DNA of 64,000 nucleotides from Bradyrhizobium manausense. Lineage in GTDB: Bacteria > Pseudomonadota > Alphaproteobacteria > Rhizobiales > Xanthobacteraceae. Below the pieces are notes generated by a model. It made no database searches and was not told where the DNA came from. It was given only the letters and a program-made list of their open reading frames with translations. Positions 1 through 8,150 of this stretch are shown piece after piece (position 1 is the first letter of the stretch; every line of letters starts with the position of its first letter). A program made the position numbers and the translations under genes. Location: positions 434,001 through 498,000 of the forward strand of contig NZ_JAFCJI010000001.1 of NCBI RefSeq assembly GCF_018131105.1, read 5' to 3'.

Positions 1-90
1 CAGCACCTCGTGCCCGCTCTCCTTCAGGAAGGCCAGCACTTCCGCTTTCATGGGAAAACCTGCGTGGTCCGAGCCTACGACAATCTTCAT
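1..90 (-). CDS. rpiB: Ribose-5-phosphate isomerase B, N-terminal fragment (cut by window edge)
   Basis: Only the first 30 codons are inside the window. The peptide begins MKIVVGSDHAG, the conserved amino terminus of RpiB/LacA sugar-phosphate isomerases, with D8 and H9 at the positions that open the active site. RpiB interconverts ribose 5-phosphate and ribulose 5-phosphate, and related members act on allose, galactose or other sugar phosphates. It lies 38 bp downstream of the GntR regulator on the same strand and may be the last visible gene of the sugar-catabolic operon, which would fit a substrate other than ribose. The short length limits certainty on subfamily. Confidence 0.8.
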   Translation of the reverse strand, partial: MKIVVGSDHAGFPMKAEVLAFLKESGHEVL

Positions 91-128
91 GTGTTCTTCC
101 TGCTGTTCGTCGTTGTTGGCTTGTGGCG

Positions 129-869
129 TCAGCGCGAGGCCTTGCGTTTGTCGTGCTCGCCGACGAGCGCCCGCCTTCTGTACTCATTGCCGATTTCGAA
201 GTGTTTGCGCAGCGCCGCATCGGCCCGATCCGGGTTGCGTGCGACGACCGCTTCAAAGACGCGTCTATGATCCTCGATCAGATATTTCTTCATCGAGGGA
301 AACGCCTGAACCAGCTCGCGACGGCTGCGATGCGAATGCGTCAGCAGGCCTTTCATCGAATTGTGCAGGACGGCCAGCGTCTCCGAATGCGACGCCAGCA
401 CGATGCTGCGGTGGAATTCGAAGTCGGCCATGCCGCCGGCATCCGCCTCGTCAATCGTGTCCGCGATCTTCGCAAGCGCAGCCCGAAGACGTTCGAAGTC
501 GGCGATGTCGGCACGCTCGCAGGCGAGCCTGATCGCCTGGCATTCGATCGCGACACGCGCCTGCATGACATCGTCCAGCATGTCCGCCTGCTGGGCGAGC
601 GCGAAGGTGAAGAAGTCATTCAAGACCGAGACGTCCGGTCGCGTGACGATGGTGCCGATGCGATCCCGGATCTCGACGATGCCGAGCATCGAGAGCGCTC
701 GCAGCGCTTCGCGGACAAGCGGCCGGCTGACGCCCAACTGGATTGCCAGATCGCGCTCGGAAATCAGACGGTCGCCGGGTTTCAACGAGCCGGCGAGCAG
801 GCGGTCGCGCAAGAAGGCGAACACCTTCTCGAATCCCTTCTCGCCCTCGTCCGGCCGCTTCAGTTCCAC
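129..869 (-). CDS. GntR-family transcriptional regulator, FadR subfamily (FCD domain)
   Basis: A 246-residue regulator with a GntR winged helix-turn-helix at about residues 14-80 (PGDRLISERDLA at 31-42, SRPLVREAL at 49-57) and an all-helical FCD ligand domain for the rest, where DFEFHRS and EDHRRVFEAV supply the usual metal or ligand His positions. FCD regulators normally repress sugar-acid or organic-acid catabolic genes until a metabolite binds. I chose the GTG at 869 because GGAGGA sits 7 bases upstream; an ATG at 932 would add 21 residues without a clear ribosome-binding site. A perfect TGGT-N3-ACCA palindrome 27 bp upstream suggests autoregulation. It lies within the symporter/BNR/lactonase operon, which it probably controls. 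Confidence 0.9.
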   Translation of the reverse strand: MELKRPDEGEKGFEKVFAFLRDRLLAGSLKPGDRLISERDLAIQLGVSRPLVREALRALSMLGIVEIRDRIGTIVTRPDVSVLNDFFTFALAQQADMLDDVMQARVAIECQAIRLACERADIADFERLRAALAKIADTIDEADAGGMADFEFHRSIVLASHSETLAVLHNSMKGLLTHSHRSRRELVQAFPSMKKYLIEDHRRVFEAVVARNPDRADAALRKHFEIGNEYRRRALVGEHDKRKASR

Positions 870-895
870 GCGGGGTCCTCCAACTGATCTAACCG

Positions 896-906
896 TGGTA
901 AGACCA
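896..906. promoter_or_regulatory. Candidate FadR/GntR-type operator, TGGT-AAG-ACCA
   Basis: Perfect 11-bp palindrome with 4-bp arms and a 3-bp centre, in the gap between the amidohydrolase stop (990) and the GntR start (869). TGGT-N3-ACCA is the core recognised by FadR-subfamily GntR proteins. Its position just upstream of such a gene suggests an autoregulatory site. Confidence 0.55.
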
Positions 907-989
907 GTAGGCAGACCAGACGACGGCGTCAAGCTCTTGAAGAGGTTATGCGACTTTTTGTTCTGGCGTCGTTACGGCGGCACGAGCGT

Positions 990-1934
990 TCAATCGGCGT
1001 GGGCCGGCGCCCGGTCATTTTCGTTCGTGCGATAGACTTGGCGCGCCGTTTCGCAAAAGAGCCGCGCCTGTTCGGCTTCCGAATAGCGTGCGGCGATCCG
1101 CTTGAAGCCCGAAAGGATCGTGTCGAACGATCCGCACAGGCTGTCGACCGGAAAGTTGCTGGCGAACATCGCGCGATCAGCGCCGAACATGGCGACGACC
1201 TGCTCGACGATCCAGCGATTGTCGCCGACGCTCCACGGACGGTTGCGCAAGCCAATGCCGGAGATCTTGACGCGGACGTTTGGCTCCTCGGCAAGTCGCG
1301 CCATTGCAGCGCGCCAACCGGCGAGCCCTTCCGAACTGCGATCGGCCGGCAGGCCCGCATGATTGAGGATGATCAACGTAAGCGGAAAATCGCGCGCCAA
1401 CGCGATCGCTTCGTCCAGATTCCACCACGGCGTCTGCAGGTCGAAGTGCAGGCCATGCTTTTCCAGCAGGGCGAAACCGCGCCGCCATCTCTCGTCGGAC
1501 ATCAGTGTCCGAGTCCGACCGACATCCTTGGGCGACACCGGCCCTTCCGGCTTGTGCCGGATACTCCGCACCAACGGAAATGCAGCCTGCCCGGCGATGA
1601 CGGTGGCCGCGTCGTCGCGATCGAGCCATGCTTGGGCCACGACCGCGTTGGGCAGGCGACAGTGGGCGTTCAGTCCGGATGCGTAGCGCGTCTCGTCGAG
1701 CGGCGTATTCGGATCCCACTCGGTTTCGACATAGACTGTCTCGCAGACGGCGTGACCGGCGGCGTCCTTGCGATAATCGTCGGGCAGATAGGGTCGTTTG
1801 ATGGCGGAATAGTCGCCGTAACGAAACGGGATCATGACGTCCGGACGCAACCATGGATGATCGTTGGTGATCGGGTCCCAGAAATGCTGGTGGGCGTCCA
1901 CGATCGGACCTTTCCAGGTTTTCTCGTCGCTCAT
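990..1934 (-). CDS. Amidohydrolase-2 / sugar-lactonase-like TIM-barrel metal hydrolase
   Basis: A 314-residue protein of the amidohydrolase-2 family (COG3618 type), which includes L-fucono- and L-rhamnono-lactonases. The metal-binding HxH is at H15 and H17 in VDAHQHFWD, a second His is in NHAG (H192), and the late active-site segment reads FASNFPVD, with Asn260 where many relatives have Asp. I chose the ATG at 1934 because AAGGTG lies just upstream; an in-frame start at 1997 has less support. It sits between an SDR and the GntR regulator. An SDR sugar dehydrogenase followed by a lactonase is a common oxidative sugar pathway, so lactone hydrolysis is the likely role. The substrate is unknown. 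Confidence 0.82.
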   Translation of the reverse strand: MSDEKTWKGPIVDAHQHFWDPITNDHPWLRPDVMIPFRYGDYSAIKRPYLPDDYRKDAAGHAVCETVYVETEWDPNTPLDETRYASGLNAHCRLPNAVVAQAWLDRDDAATVIAGQAAFPLVRSIRHKPEGPVSPKDVGRTRTLMSDERWRRGFALLEKHGLHFDLQTPWWNLDEAIALARDFPLTLIILNHAGLPADRSSEGLAGWRAAMARLAEEPNVRVKISGIGLRNRPWSVGDNRWIVEQVVAMFGADRAMFASNFPVDSLCGSFDTILSGFKRIAARYSEAEQARLFCETARQVYRTNENDRAPAHAD

Positions 1935-2146
1935 GACTGCACCTTGTAGGAAATCAACCAGTAAGGGCGACGATATAGAGGGCAGTCCGGCCAGCAAAGA
2001 AGAGTTCGTGAGGCGAGAGCTGGTCGGCCGCAGGAACTAGCGCTTCTGGCCCATTTGCGACCTCGGAGAATGTCCGGTCTTGGTCCGGTGTTGAATGTTG
2101 ACCGGATATCAGTCGGCCTGCCGCTTCACGAGGACCACGCCCTGTT

Positions 2147-2827
2147 TCAAAGCGAGCTGCCGCCGCAGATCACGAGCTGCTGCCCGGTGATGGCGGCCGC
2201 ATCAGTCGAGAGCAGGAAGGCCACGGCGGCGGCGACTTCAGCCGGCTGAATGAAGCGGCCGATCGGCGGCAGTTTTGGCACGACATTGGCGCGCGTCGGG
2301 TCCTTCAGCATCGGCGTCTCCGTCGCGGCGGGCGCAACGACGTTGACCGTGATACCCCGCGGCGCGAGTTCGCTGGCCCAGGACCGCGCCAGTGCGACCA
2401 GCGCCGCCTTGGTCGCGGCATATTGCCCCCGGCCGGCCGCGCCGGATGCGGTGCGGCTGCCGATCAGGACGATGCGGCCTCCCTGCGGCAGGCGCGGCGC
2501 CAGCGCATCGGCGAGGCGCTCGGCGACGTCGACATGCAGACGCCACATCGCAGCGCCGTCGTCATGGTCGAGCGATCCGAGCGGACCGACCTTGAGCATG
2601 CCGGCGGCATGAACCAGCGCCGTCGGCGCGACGGCCGCGACAGCGCCCTCGATCGTGTCGACGTCGCTGAGGTCAAGCGACAGATGATCGAACGCCGGAT
2701 GGTCGAAGGACCCAGCGCGGCGGCTGATCCCGGTGACGCGCCAGCCGTCGCGCAACAGGCGCTCGACGATCGCCGCGCCGATTCCCGAACTGGCGCCTGT
2801 GACGAGCGCGTGCGGCCGCTTGTCCAT
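2147..2827 (-). CDS. SDR-family NAD(P)-dependent oxidoreductase
   Basis: A 226-residue classical short-chain dehydrogenase. TGASSGIG at residues 10-17 binds the dinucleotide; S124, Y136 and K140 (YAATK) form the catalytic set; NVVAPAATETPM and the terminal TGQQLVICGG are typical of the fold. The ATG at 2827 is preferred over a GTG one codon earlier because AGGA lies 8 bases upstream. It starts 4 bp after the BNR-protein stop, so the two genes are almost certainly cotranscribed. A sugar or sugar-acid dehydrogenase feeding the downstream lactonase is inferred from context; the exact substrate cannot be read from the sequence. Confidence 0.88.
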   Translation of the reverse strand: MDKRPHALVTGASSGIGAAIVERLLRDGWRVTGISRRAGSFDHPAFDHLSLDLSDVDTIEGAVAAVAPTALVHAAGMLKVGPLGSLDHDDGAAMWRLHVDVAERLADALAPRLPQGGRIVLIGSRTASGAAGRGQYAATKAALVALARSWASELAPRGITVNVVAPAATETPMLKDPTRANVVPKLPPIGRFIQPAEVAAAVAFLLSTDAAAITGQQLVICGGSSL

Positions 2828-2831
2828 CACC

Positions 2832-4037
2832 TCAATCCTGCTTCACCCAGGGCTCGGTCACGCGGACATATTTGATCGCGCGGCGATGGAAGGTAAAGGC
2901 CATATGGATCGCACCATCGGCGGTCTGCTTGACCGAGGGATAGGACAGCTCGCGATTGGTCTGGTCGCGCGAATTATTGGTCATGCAGTAACCGTCGCCG
3001 GTCTCGACATCGCGCTTGGCCCACGAGCGTCCTCCATCGGCGGAGATCGCCAGCGTCATCGGCGCCCGCGGTGCGCCCCAGAACGCGGCGCGGCCGTCCG
3101 CTTTGCTGCCATCGCCGGAGAGCACGGGCGGAAGGTCGTCCTCGATCTCGTCATAGAGCGAGAGGCGGCGCCCGGTCGCGTCCCTGGCACTGGAATCGTT
3201 GAAGACCAGCGCGAGGTGGCCGTTATCGAGCCGCGTCAGCTGGATCGAGGAGTTGTTGTTGGGGAGCGAAGTCGGTTCCGGCACCGACCAGGTCCGGCCG
3301 TGATCGGTGGACCGGCTCTGATAGATATTGTCGGCCCAGCGGCTGCGATACATCGCGAGCAGCGAACCGTCGTCGAGGCGCACGATGCTCATATGCACGC
3401 AACCGCGGCTGTCCGGCACGTCGATGTCGCGCCAGGTCCGGCCGGCATCGGACGAGATTTTTACCGCGCTGGTGTCCTCGTCGCCGTTCCATTTCCGGCC
3501 CGGCGTGCTGTGGCAATAAAACACGGGCAGCAGCCAGTCGCCATTGCCGAGCACGACGATCGGCTGGCGGATGAAGGTGCCGCGGCCGCGGTGCTCCGGA
3601 AACAGCGTCTCGATCGGACCCCAGCTCTGGCCGTTGTCGCGCGAGAGGCGGCGGCGGATGATGGCGGTATCCTGATTGCCCGCCAGCTGCGCCGTCCACA
3701 TCAGCCAAAGCGTGCCGTCAGGGGCAGGGAACAGCACCGGGTTCTGCTCCGAGCGGCCGGAATCGTCAGACAGTTTTTCCGCAGCCGACCATTGCGTCGC
3801 GCCGTGAGGCAGCCGCGAGAAATACACCGAGATGTCGGACATGCCCTCCTGCGTGCCGCCGAACCAGACGCAGGCGAGATCGCCATTGGCGAGCGGCATC
3901 AAATTGGCGGCGTGGTTCTGCACGCAAGGCGAGGGAATGAAGGCGTCGAACCTGTCAGCGTCGCCGGTCGCCGCACGAACGGCGCCGTCGGCCGTGATCT
4001 CGCGTTCGGTGGTCACGACCTCGGTAACGATGGTCAT
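2832..4037 (-). CDS. BNR-repeat (sialidase-fold) protein, cytoplasmic
   Basis: A 401-residue six-bladed-propeller-type protein with four Asp-boxes (SxDxGxxW) at residues 132-139, 195-202, 243-250 and 332-339. The amino-terminal segment NHAANLMPLANGDL...WFGGTQEG matches the BNR_2 group rather than classical NanH; the FRIP motif of true sialidases is absent. There is no signal peptide, so it should act on an imported substrate. Its ATG overlaps the symporter stop (ATGA) with a GGAAAGGA site upstream, implying coupled translation. The longer in-frame extension to 4430 is antisense to the symporter and rejected. It may be a glycosidase, lyase or isomerase for an acidic sugar; no sialic-acid catabolic genes are nearby. 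Confidence 0.85.
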   Translation of the reverse strand: MTIVTEVVTTEREITADGAVRAATGDADRFDAFIPSPCVQNHAANLMPLANGDLACVWFGGTQEGMSDISVYFSRLPHGATQWSAAEKLSDDSGRSEQNPVLFPAPDGTLWLMWTAQLAGNQDTAIIRRRLSRDNGQSWGPIETLFPEHRGRGTFIRQPIVVLGNGDWLLPVFYCHSTPGRKWNGDEDTSAVKISSDAGRTWRDIDVPDSRGCVHMSIVRLDDGSLLAMYRSRWADNIYQSRSTDHGRTWSVPEPTSLPNNNSSIQLTRLDNGHLALVFNDSSARDATGRRLSLYDEIEDDLPPVLSGDGSKADGRAAFWGAPRAPMTLAISADGGRSWAKRDVETGDGYCMTNNSRDQTNRELSYPSVKQTADGAIHMAFTFHRRAIKYVRVTEPWVKQD

Positions 4038-5461
4038 GTCGAGGTCCTTTCCACCAAGCCATTGGGTTGCGCGGCCTGCGTCGCGACGGGCGCGTGGCCC
4101 ATTACCAGGCGCTCGATCGCCATCACGACGAGCGGCGTCGCGGCGGCGATGTACATGTTGTCGATGCCGAAGGGGTTGCCGAGCAGGTACCAGACCGTGG
4201 TCGAGACGGCGGCGCCGATCAGGCCGGCGGTAGCGCCGCGGTTGCTGGCAAACAGCGGCAGATAGAATCCCATCATCGCCACCATCGTGATCGACAGACG
4301 CAACGCCCGCGTGAAGAACGACAGTTTCAGGATCTCCGGAATGAAGAACACGAAGAACAGCGGCACGATCGCGATCACGATCGAGAACACGCGCGTCATC
4401 TTCAATTCGCGTTCCGGCGTCGGCTGCCAATAGGGCACGTAGAAATCGCGTACCACCAGCGAAGCGATCGCGAGCGCCACCGTGCAGACGCTGACGAAGA
4501 TCGAGGCGACCAGTGAGGTCGTCACGAAAGCCGAGGCCAGCGGCGGCATCTTCTCCAGGAACACCGGCAGCGCGTAGAGGCTGTTCATGTCGGGGTAGAG
4601 GAATTTCGCCGCGACGCCGATCAGGGCGAGCAGGAAGCCGAGCGGCAGGCAGAACGCGGCGGCATAAAAGGTCGCCTTGCGGGCGTCATTGGCGCTCGGC
4701 GTCGAGGCGACCGCCTGCACGATGAACTGGGTCGAGAAGATCGCGCCGACGGTGCCGAAGGTCCAGGCAAAGATGGTCGTAAAGCCGATCTTGCCGTCCC
4801 AGCTGAAATAATAGGCCGGCAACTTGGCCTGCATCGGCGCGATGCCGCCGGTCAGCGACATCGCGACCGCGAAGATGATGATGACGCCGACGACCTTGAA
4901 GGCGCTGTGCAGGATCGTCACCCAGGCGACGCCCTTCAATCCGCCGAACACGTAGTAGAAGGTCGAGACGGCGGCGATGATGCACATCGCAACGGGCATG
5001 CTGACATGCAGCGCGGTGGCGATCGCAGCGGCGCCGCTGACGTAATTGCCGACATTCACCAGCAGCAGCGCGTAGATCATGATCACGGAGACGGTGAGCA
5101 TGGTCGACTTGCCGTATTTCTGCGCGATCGCCGCCGAGATGGTGTATTCGCCGGAATTGTAAAGCTTCTTCACCATCAAGAGGCCGAACAGCAGGAAGCC
5201 GATCGAGGCGCCGAGCACGGCCCATCCCGCCGCCATGCCTGATTGAAACGCTTCCTGCGCGGTGCCGACGGTCGATTTGGCGCCGACGAATTCGGACATC
5301 ATCAGCACGCCGACGACGATGGCCGGCATCGCGCGCGAGGCGGTCATGAACTGATCGCTGGTCCGGCTGCGCAGCTTCAGTGTGAGCCAGGAAGTGAAGG
5401 CGATGTAGGCCACGATCATCGTGACGATGAGCGTGCTTTCGCCGTTGAGCAGGGCTTGCAT
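4034..5461 (-). CDS. Sodium:solute symporter (SSS family)
   Basis: A 475-residue polytopic membrane protein with about 13 hydrophobic segments and SSS-family landmarks: an early RSRTSDQFMTASR loop, GAKSTVGTAQEAF, and a repeated GxxNYVSGAAA/SxAxALAIASL pattern. Family members couple sodium entry to uptake of sugars, sialic acid, proline or organic anions. The start at 5461 follows AGAGGA at about -9; the in-frame extension to 5602 covers the upstream palindromes and is not supported. It is the first gene of the operon and overlaps the BNR gene by 4 bp. It probably imports the BNR protein's substrate. Confidence 0.9.
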   Translation of the reverse strand: MQALLNGESTLIVTMIVAYIAFTSWLTLKLRSRTSDQFMTASRAMPAIVVGVLMMSEFVGAKSTVGTAQEAFQSGMAAGWAVLGASIGFLLFGLLMVKKLYNSGEYTISAAIAQKYGKSTMLTVSVIMIYALLLVNVGNYVSGAAAIATALHVSMPVAMCIIAAVSTFYYVFGGLKGVAWVTILHSAFKVVGVIIIFAVAMSLTGGIAPMQAKLPAYYFSWDGKIGFTTIFAWTFGTVGAIFSTQFIVQAVASTPSANDARKATFYAAAFCLPLGFLLALIGVAAKFLYPDMNSLYALPVFLEKMPPLASAFVTTSLVASIFVSVCTVALAIASLVVRDFYVPYWQPTPERELKMTRVFSIVIAIVPLFFVFFIPEILKLSFFTRALRLSITMVAMMGFYLPLFASNRGATAGLIGAAVSTTVWYLLGNPFGIDNMYIAAATPLVVMAIERLVMGHAPVATQAAQPNGLVERTST

Positions 5462-5523
5462 CTCTGACGTTTCCTCTGGTGGCGCGGGACGCGGTGTTGG
5501 AGCCCGCTCATGTCCGGCAAAAT

Positions 5524-5546
5524 GTTCGGAATGCGAACAATTGTTC
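5524..5546. promoter_or_regulatory. Two overlapping palindromes, candidate operator of the symporter operon
   Basis: GTTCG-GAATG-CGAAC (5524-5538) overlaps the perfect 12-bp palindrome GAACAATTGTTC (5535-5546), giving three spaced GTTC/GAAC half-sites. They lie 63-85 bp upstream of the symporter ATG, where a regulator would control the operon. GTTCG-N5-CGAAC resembles IclR-family sites I recall, not the TGGT-N3-ACCA site near the GntR gene, so a second regulator may act here. The rest of 5462-5695 shows no other gene. Confidence 0.5.
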
Positions 5547-5695
5547 TTTAAATCCATTAAACCTGCCCGAACGCGGTGCGTCAAGCGCGCGCGTCGAGGC
5601 ACCGGGGAAATCCGGGGTCCGGAGAGCGGGTGGAGTCATGACGCGACCGCGGTCGCGGCGCTCTAGCGGGGCGGCATCTTCTTGCGTTTGCGCAT

Positions 5696-6832
5696 CTATT
5701 CGGCGCTGCGTTTCCAGGCGCCGGTGCCCAGCTTGCCTGTGATGACAGCCAGCGCATCGTGGATTTCGTAGGCGCCGCCGTCGCTGTAGCCCGACAGGCC
5801 TCTGGTCGCGTGCAGGGTCCAGCGGCCGTTCGCGGCGGTGATCGTGCCTTCGTGTGGACGCGCCGAGCGCTGCGGCTCGGCGTGAAATCGGTAGGTGCCG
5901 TCGCCCGTGATCTGCCAGATCCAGCGCGACTGCCCGCGGCCGCTCGGCATCATGATCTCCCAGGTGCCGACCAGCGCGGGATCGATCGTTGGCGTCTGCG
6001 CGGGAGCAGGGGAAACGACGGCCGGAAGCGGGCTGGCCTCGGCGCCGGCGGTCGGCCGGCCGGCGAGATAGATCGCCTTGCGCGACAGCGAACCGTAGAC
6101 AAATGGCTGCTGCTCGTTGCGCGTCGCCTCCATCACGTCGTCGCGCACATTGCGGAACATGAACGTCACCTCGACGCCAGGCGTCTCGATGTTGCGCAGG
6201 AGGGCCGCTGCAAACGGGCTGTTGCGCGCGTCGCCGTCGAGCGCCGTGGTGCCGTCGCGTGCGGCATAGGCGACGAGAACGTTGCCGACGGGCTCGATGC
6301 GGCCGAGCCCGTTCGCGGGGGCCGCACGCGTGGCGATCGATCTTTTCATCTTTGCGGCAAACGGATTGTTGCGGCAGGCGTCGAGAATGACGAGACCAAG
6401 GCTCGTTGTGTTGGACACCTGCAACATCACGCTTTGCAGATTGATGGCTTCGTTCGCCGCGTCGGTGTCCCGCTTCATCTCGGCATCAACGGGAATCAGC
6501 CAGTTCTCGCCATTGATCTCCATGCCATGGCCGGCGAAATAAACCGCCGCCATGTCGGCGCCGGCGGCGTCGCGCCCCAATGCGATCAGGCCGCGGCGCA
6601 TGTCGTCGAAGCCGGCGTTGGTCGCCAGCGTGACAGTGAAGCCAAGCCGCTTCAGCGCCGCGGCGATGTCGCTGGCGTCGTTCGGCGGGTTGAGCAGCGC
6701 GGGCACGTTCCTGTAGGCGCCGTTGCCGATGACGAGCGCGACCCGCCGGCCTTCCGCAGCAACAGCCGCGGGCGCCACGCCCGCCAACGCGGTTGCCGCC
6801 GCCAACCTTGACACGAATTCGCGCCGGTTCAT
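5696..6832 (-). CDS. Caspase-fold (C14) protein with twin-arginine-like signal peptide
   Basis: A 378-residue protein that starts MNRREF followed by an Ala-rich hydrophobic stretch and AxA site (residues 1-26), pointing to export, possibly by Tat. Residues 29-250 form a peptidase C14 domain: RVALVIGNGAY opens the fold, the catalytic His is H102 in YFAGHG and the catalytic Cys is C153 in ILDACRNNP. A Pro/Ala linker (about 270-285) leads to a carboxyl domain with TWEIMMPSG and WIWQITGDGTYRF, which looks like a small beta-barrel sensor or lipocalin-like fold. The role of exported bacterial caspase homologues is mostly unknown. It stands alone between the symporter and an M20 peptidase. Confidence 0.87.
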   Translation of the reverse strand: MNRREFVSRLAAATALAGVAPAAVAAEGRRVALVIGNGAYRNVPALLNPPNDASDIAAALKRLGFTVTLATNAGFDDMRRGLIALGRDAAGADMAAVYFAGHGMEINGENWLIPVDAEMKRDTDAANEAINLQSVMLQVSNTTSLGLVILDACRNNPFAAKMKRSIATRAAPANGLGRIEPVGNVLVAYAARDGTTALDGDARNSPFAAALLRNIETPGVEVTFMFRNVRDDVMEATRNEQQPFVYGSLSRKAIYLAGRPTAGAEASPLPAVVSPAPAQTPTIDPALVGTWEIMMPSGRGQSRWIWQITGDGTYRFHAEPQRSARPHEGTITAANGRWTLHATRGLSGYSDGGAYEIHDALAVITGKLGTGAWKRSAE

Positions 6833-6901
6833 CCTGAACTCGCTGGCTCGAACGAGGCTTGATCCTAGCGCAACCGGTCGGGCGGAGCCACGGGGCCTTC
6901 C

Positions 6902-8086
6902 TCAGTTCGCCGACAGCGCCGTCTTGGCGACTTCCGCCATCCAGCCCGATGCCACCGGGAGGATCGCGTCGTTGAAATCGTAGCGTGGGCCGTGCAGCTC
7001 GGCGCCGTCGCGCAAGGGGCCGTTGCCGATCCAGACGAACGCGCCCGGGCGCTTCTGGAGATAGAACGCGAAATCCTCGCCCGCCATGCTGGGTGCGAGG
7101 TCGCGCCGCACCGGTGCATGCACCTTGTCCGCGGCCGTGCGGGCGAAGCCGGCTTCCTCCGGCGCGTTGGTCGTCACGCCGACGCCCATGACGATATCGG
7201 GCGTGACCTTGACGTCGAAGCTGGTGGCGATGCCGGCGCAGACCTCGCCGATCCGCGCGAGGATGATGTCCTTCACGTCGTTGCGATGATGCCGCAGCGT
7301 GCCGCGGATCACGACCTTGCCCGCGACCTGGTTCGACGCGGTGCCGCCCTCGATCGTGCACAGCGAGAGCACGGCGGTGTCGAGCGGATCGACGCTGCGC
7401 GAAACGATTCCCTGCATCGCCACGATCAGATGGCCCGCCGCCATCACGGGATCGCGGGTCAGATGCGGCATGCCGGCATGCCCCGCATGGCCCTCGATGG
7501 TGATGGTGACGCGTCCGCCGGAGGCCATCACCACGCCGTCATGGACCGCGATGGTTCCGGCCTCGAGGCCCGGCCAGTTGTGGAAGCCGAACACGCGATC
7601 CATCGGGAAGCGCTCGAACAGCCCGGCGGCGACCATCGCGCGCGAGCCGCCAAAACCTTCCTCGGCCGGCTGGAAGATGAAGTCGACGGTGCCGCTCCAG
7701 TCGGTGTCCGCGGCAAGCAGCGCGGCGGCGCCAAGCAGCGAGGCGGTGTGCCCGTCATGGCCGCAGGCGTGCATCACGCCCGGGTTTTTCGAGGCATAGG
7801 CAAGCCCGGTATCCTCGGTGATCGGCAGCGCGTCCATGTCGGCGCGCAAGCCGACGCGTCCCTCGGCCGATCCGCGCGTCAGCGTCGCGACCACGCCGTG
7901 GCCGCCGATGCCTGACACAAAGGGAATGCCGAGCTCGGTGAGCCGCTCCTGCACGAAAGCGGCGGTCGCCTTTTCCTGCAGGGACAGCTCGGGGTGGGCA
8001 TGCAGATGCTGGCGCCACGCGGTCAGTTTCTTGTGCAGTTCGGGGGTCAAGGCGCGGCTCTCTCGAATGGTGACGACTGCCGCCAC
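6902..8086 (-). CDS. M20 amidohydrolase (hippurate / N-acyl-amino-acid hydrolase type)
   Basis: A 394-residue cytoplasmic metallopeptidase of the M20D group that removes acyl groups from N-acyl amino acids or related amides. Metal and catalytic landmarks are RADMDALPI (81-89), HACGHDGH with C108, H110 and H113, the EE pair at 142-143 in PAEEGFGG, FGFHN with H169, and the terminal HGPRYDFND. The GTG at 8086 gives the longest reading; a TTG at 8050 preceded by GAGAG would yield a protein starting near LTPELHKK, as most relatives do, so the real start may be there. No partner gene is evident beyond the adjacent enolase-superfamily gene on the same strand. Confidence 0.9.
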   Translation of the reverse strand: MAAVVTIRESRALTPELHKKLTAWRQHLHAHPELSLQEKATAAFVQERLTELGIPFVSGIGGHGVVATLTRGSAEGRVGLRADMDALPITEDTGLAYASKNPGVMHACGHDGHTASLLGAAALLAADTDWSGTVDFIFQPAEEGFGGSRAMVAAGLFERFPMDRVFGFHNWPGLEAGTIAVHDGVVMASGGRVTITIEGHAGHAGMPHLTRDPVMAAGHLIVAMQGIVSRSVDPLDTAVLSLCTIEGGTASNQVAGKVVIRGTLRHHRNDVKDIILARIGEVCAGIATSFDVKVTPDIVMGVGVTTNAPEEAGFARTAADKVHAPVRRDLAPSMAGEDFAFYLQKRPGAFVWIGNGPLRDGAELHGPRYDFNDAILPVASGWMAEVAKTALSAN

Positions 8087-8150
8087 TCTAGCCGATTATC
8101 CGCGCCCTGCATCAAGCCCCCTGGAATGCCTCGCGTGCAGCAACGCGTCC

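Noticed and set aside
2832..4037. Classical sialidase NanH with sialic-acid catabolism
   Set aside because: No FRIP motif, no signal peptide and no nan genes in the window.
2733..4265. Plus-strand frame of 510 codons opposite the SDR and BNR genes
   Set aside because: No motifs and no start site; the minus strand has Asp-boxes and an SDR active site.
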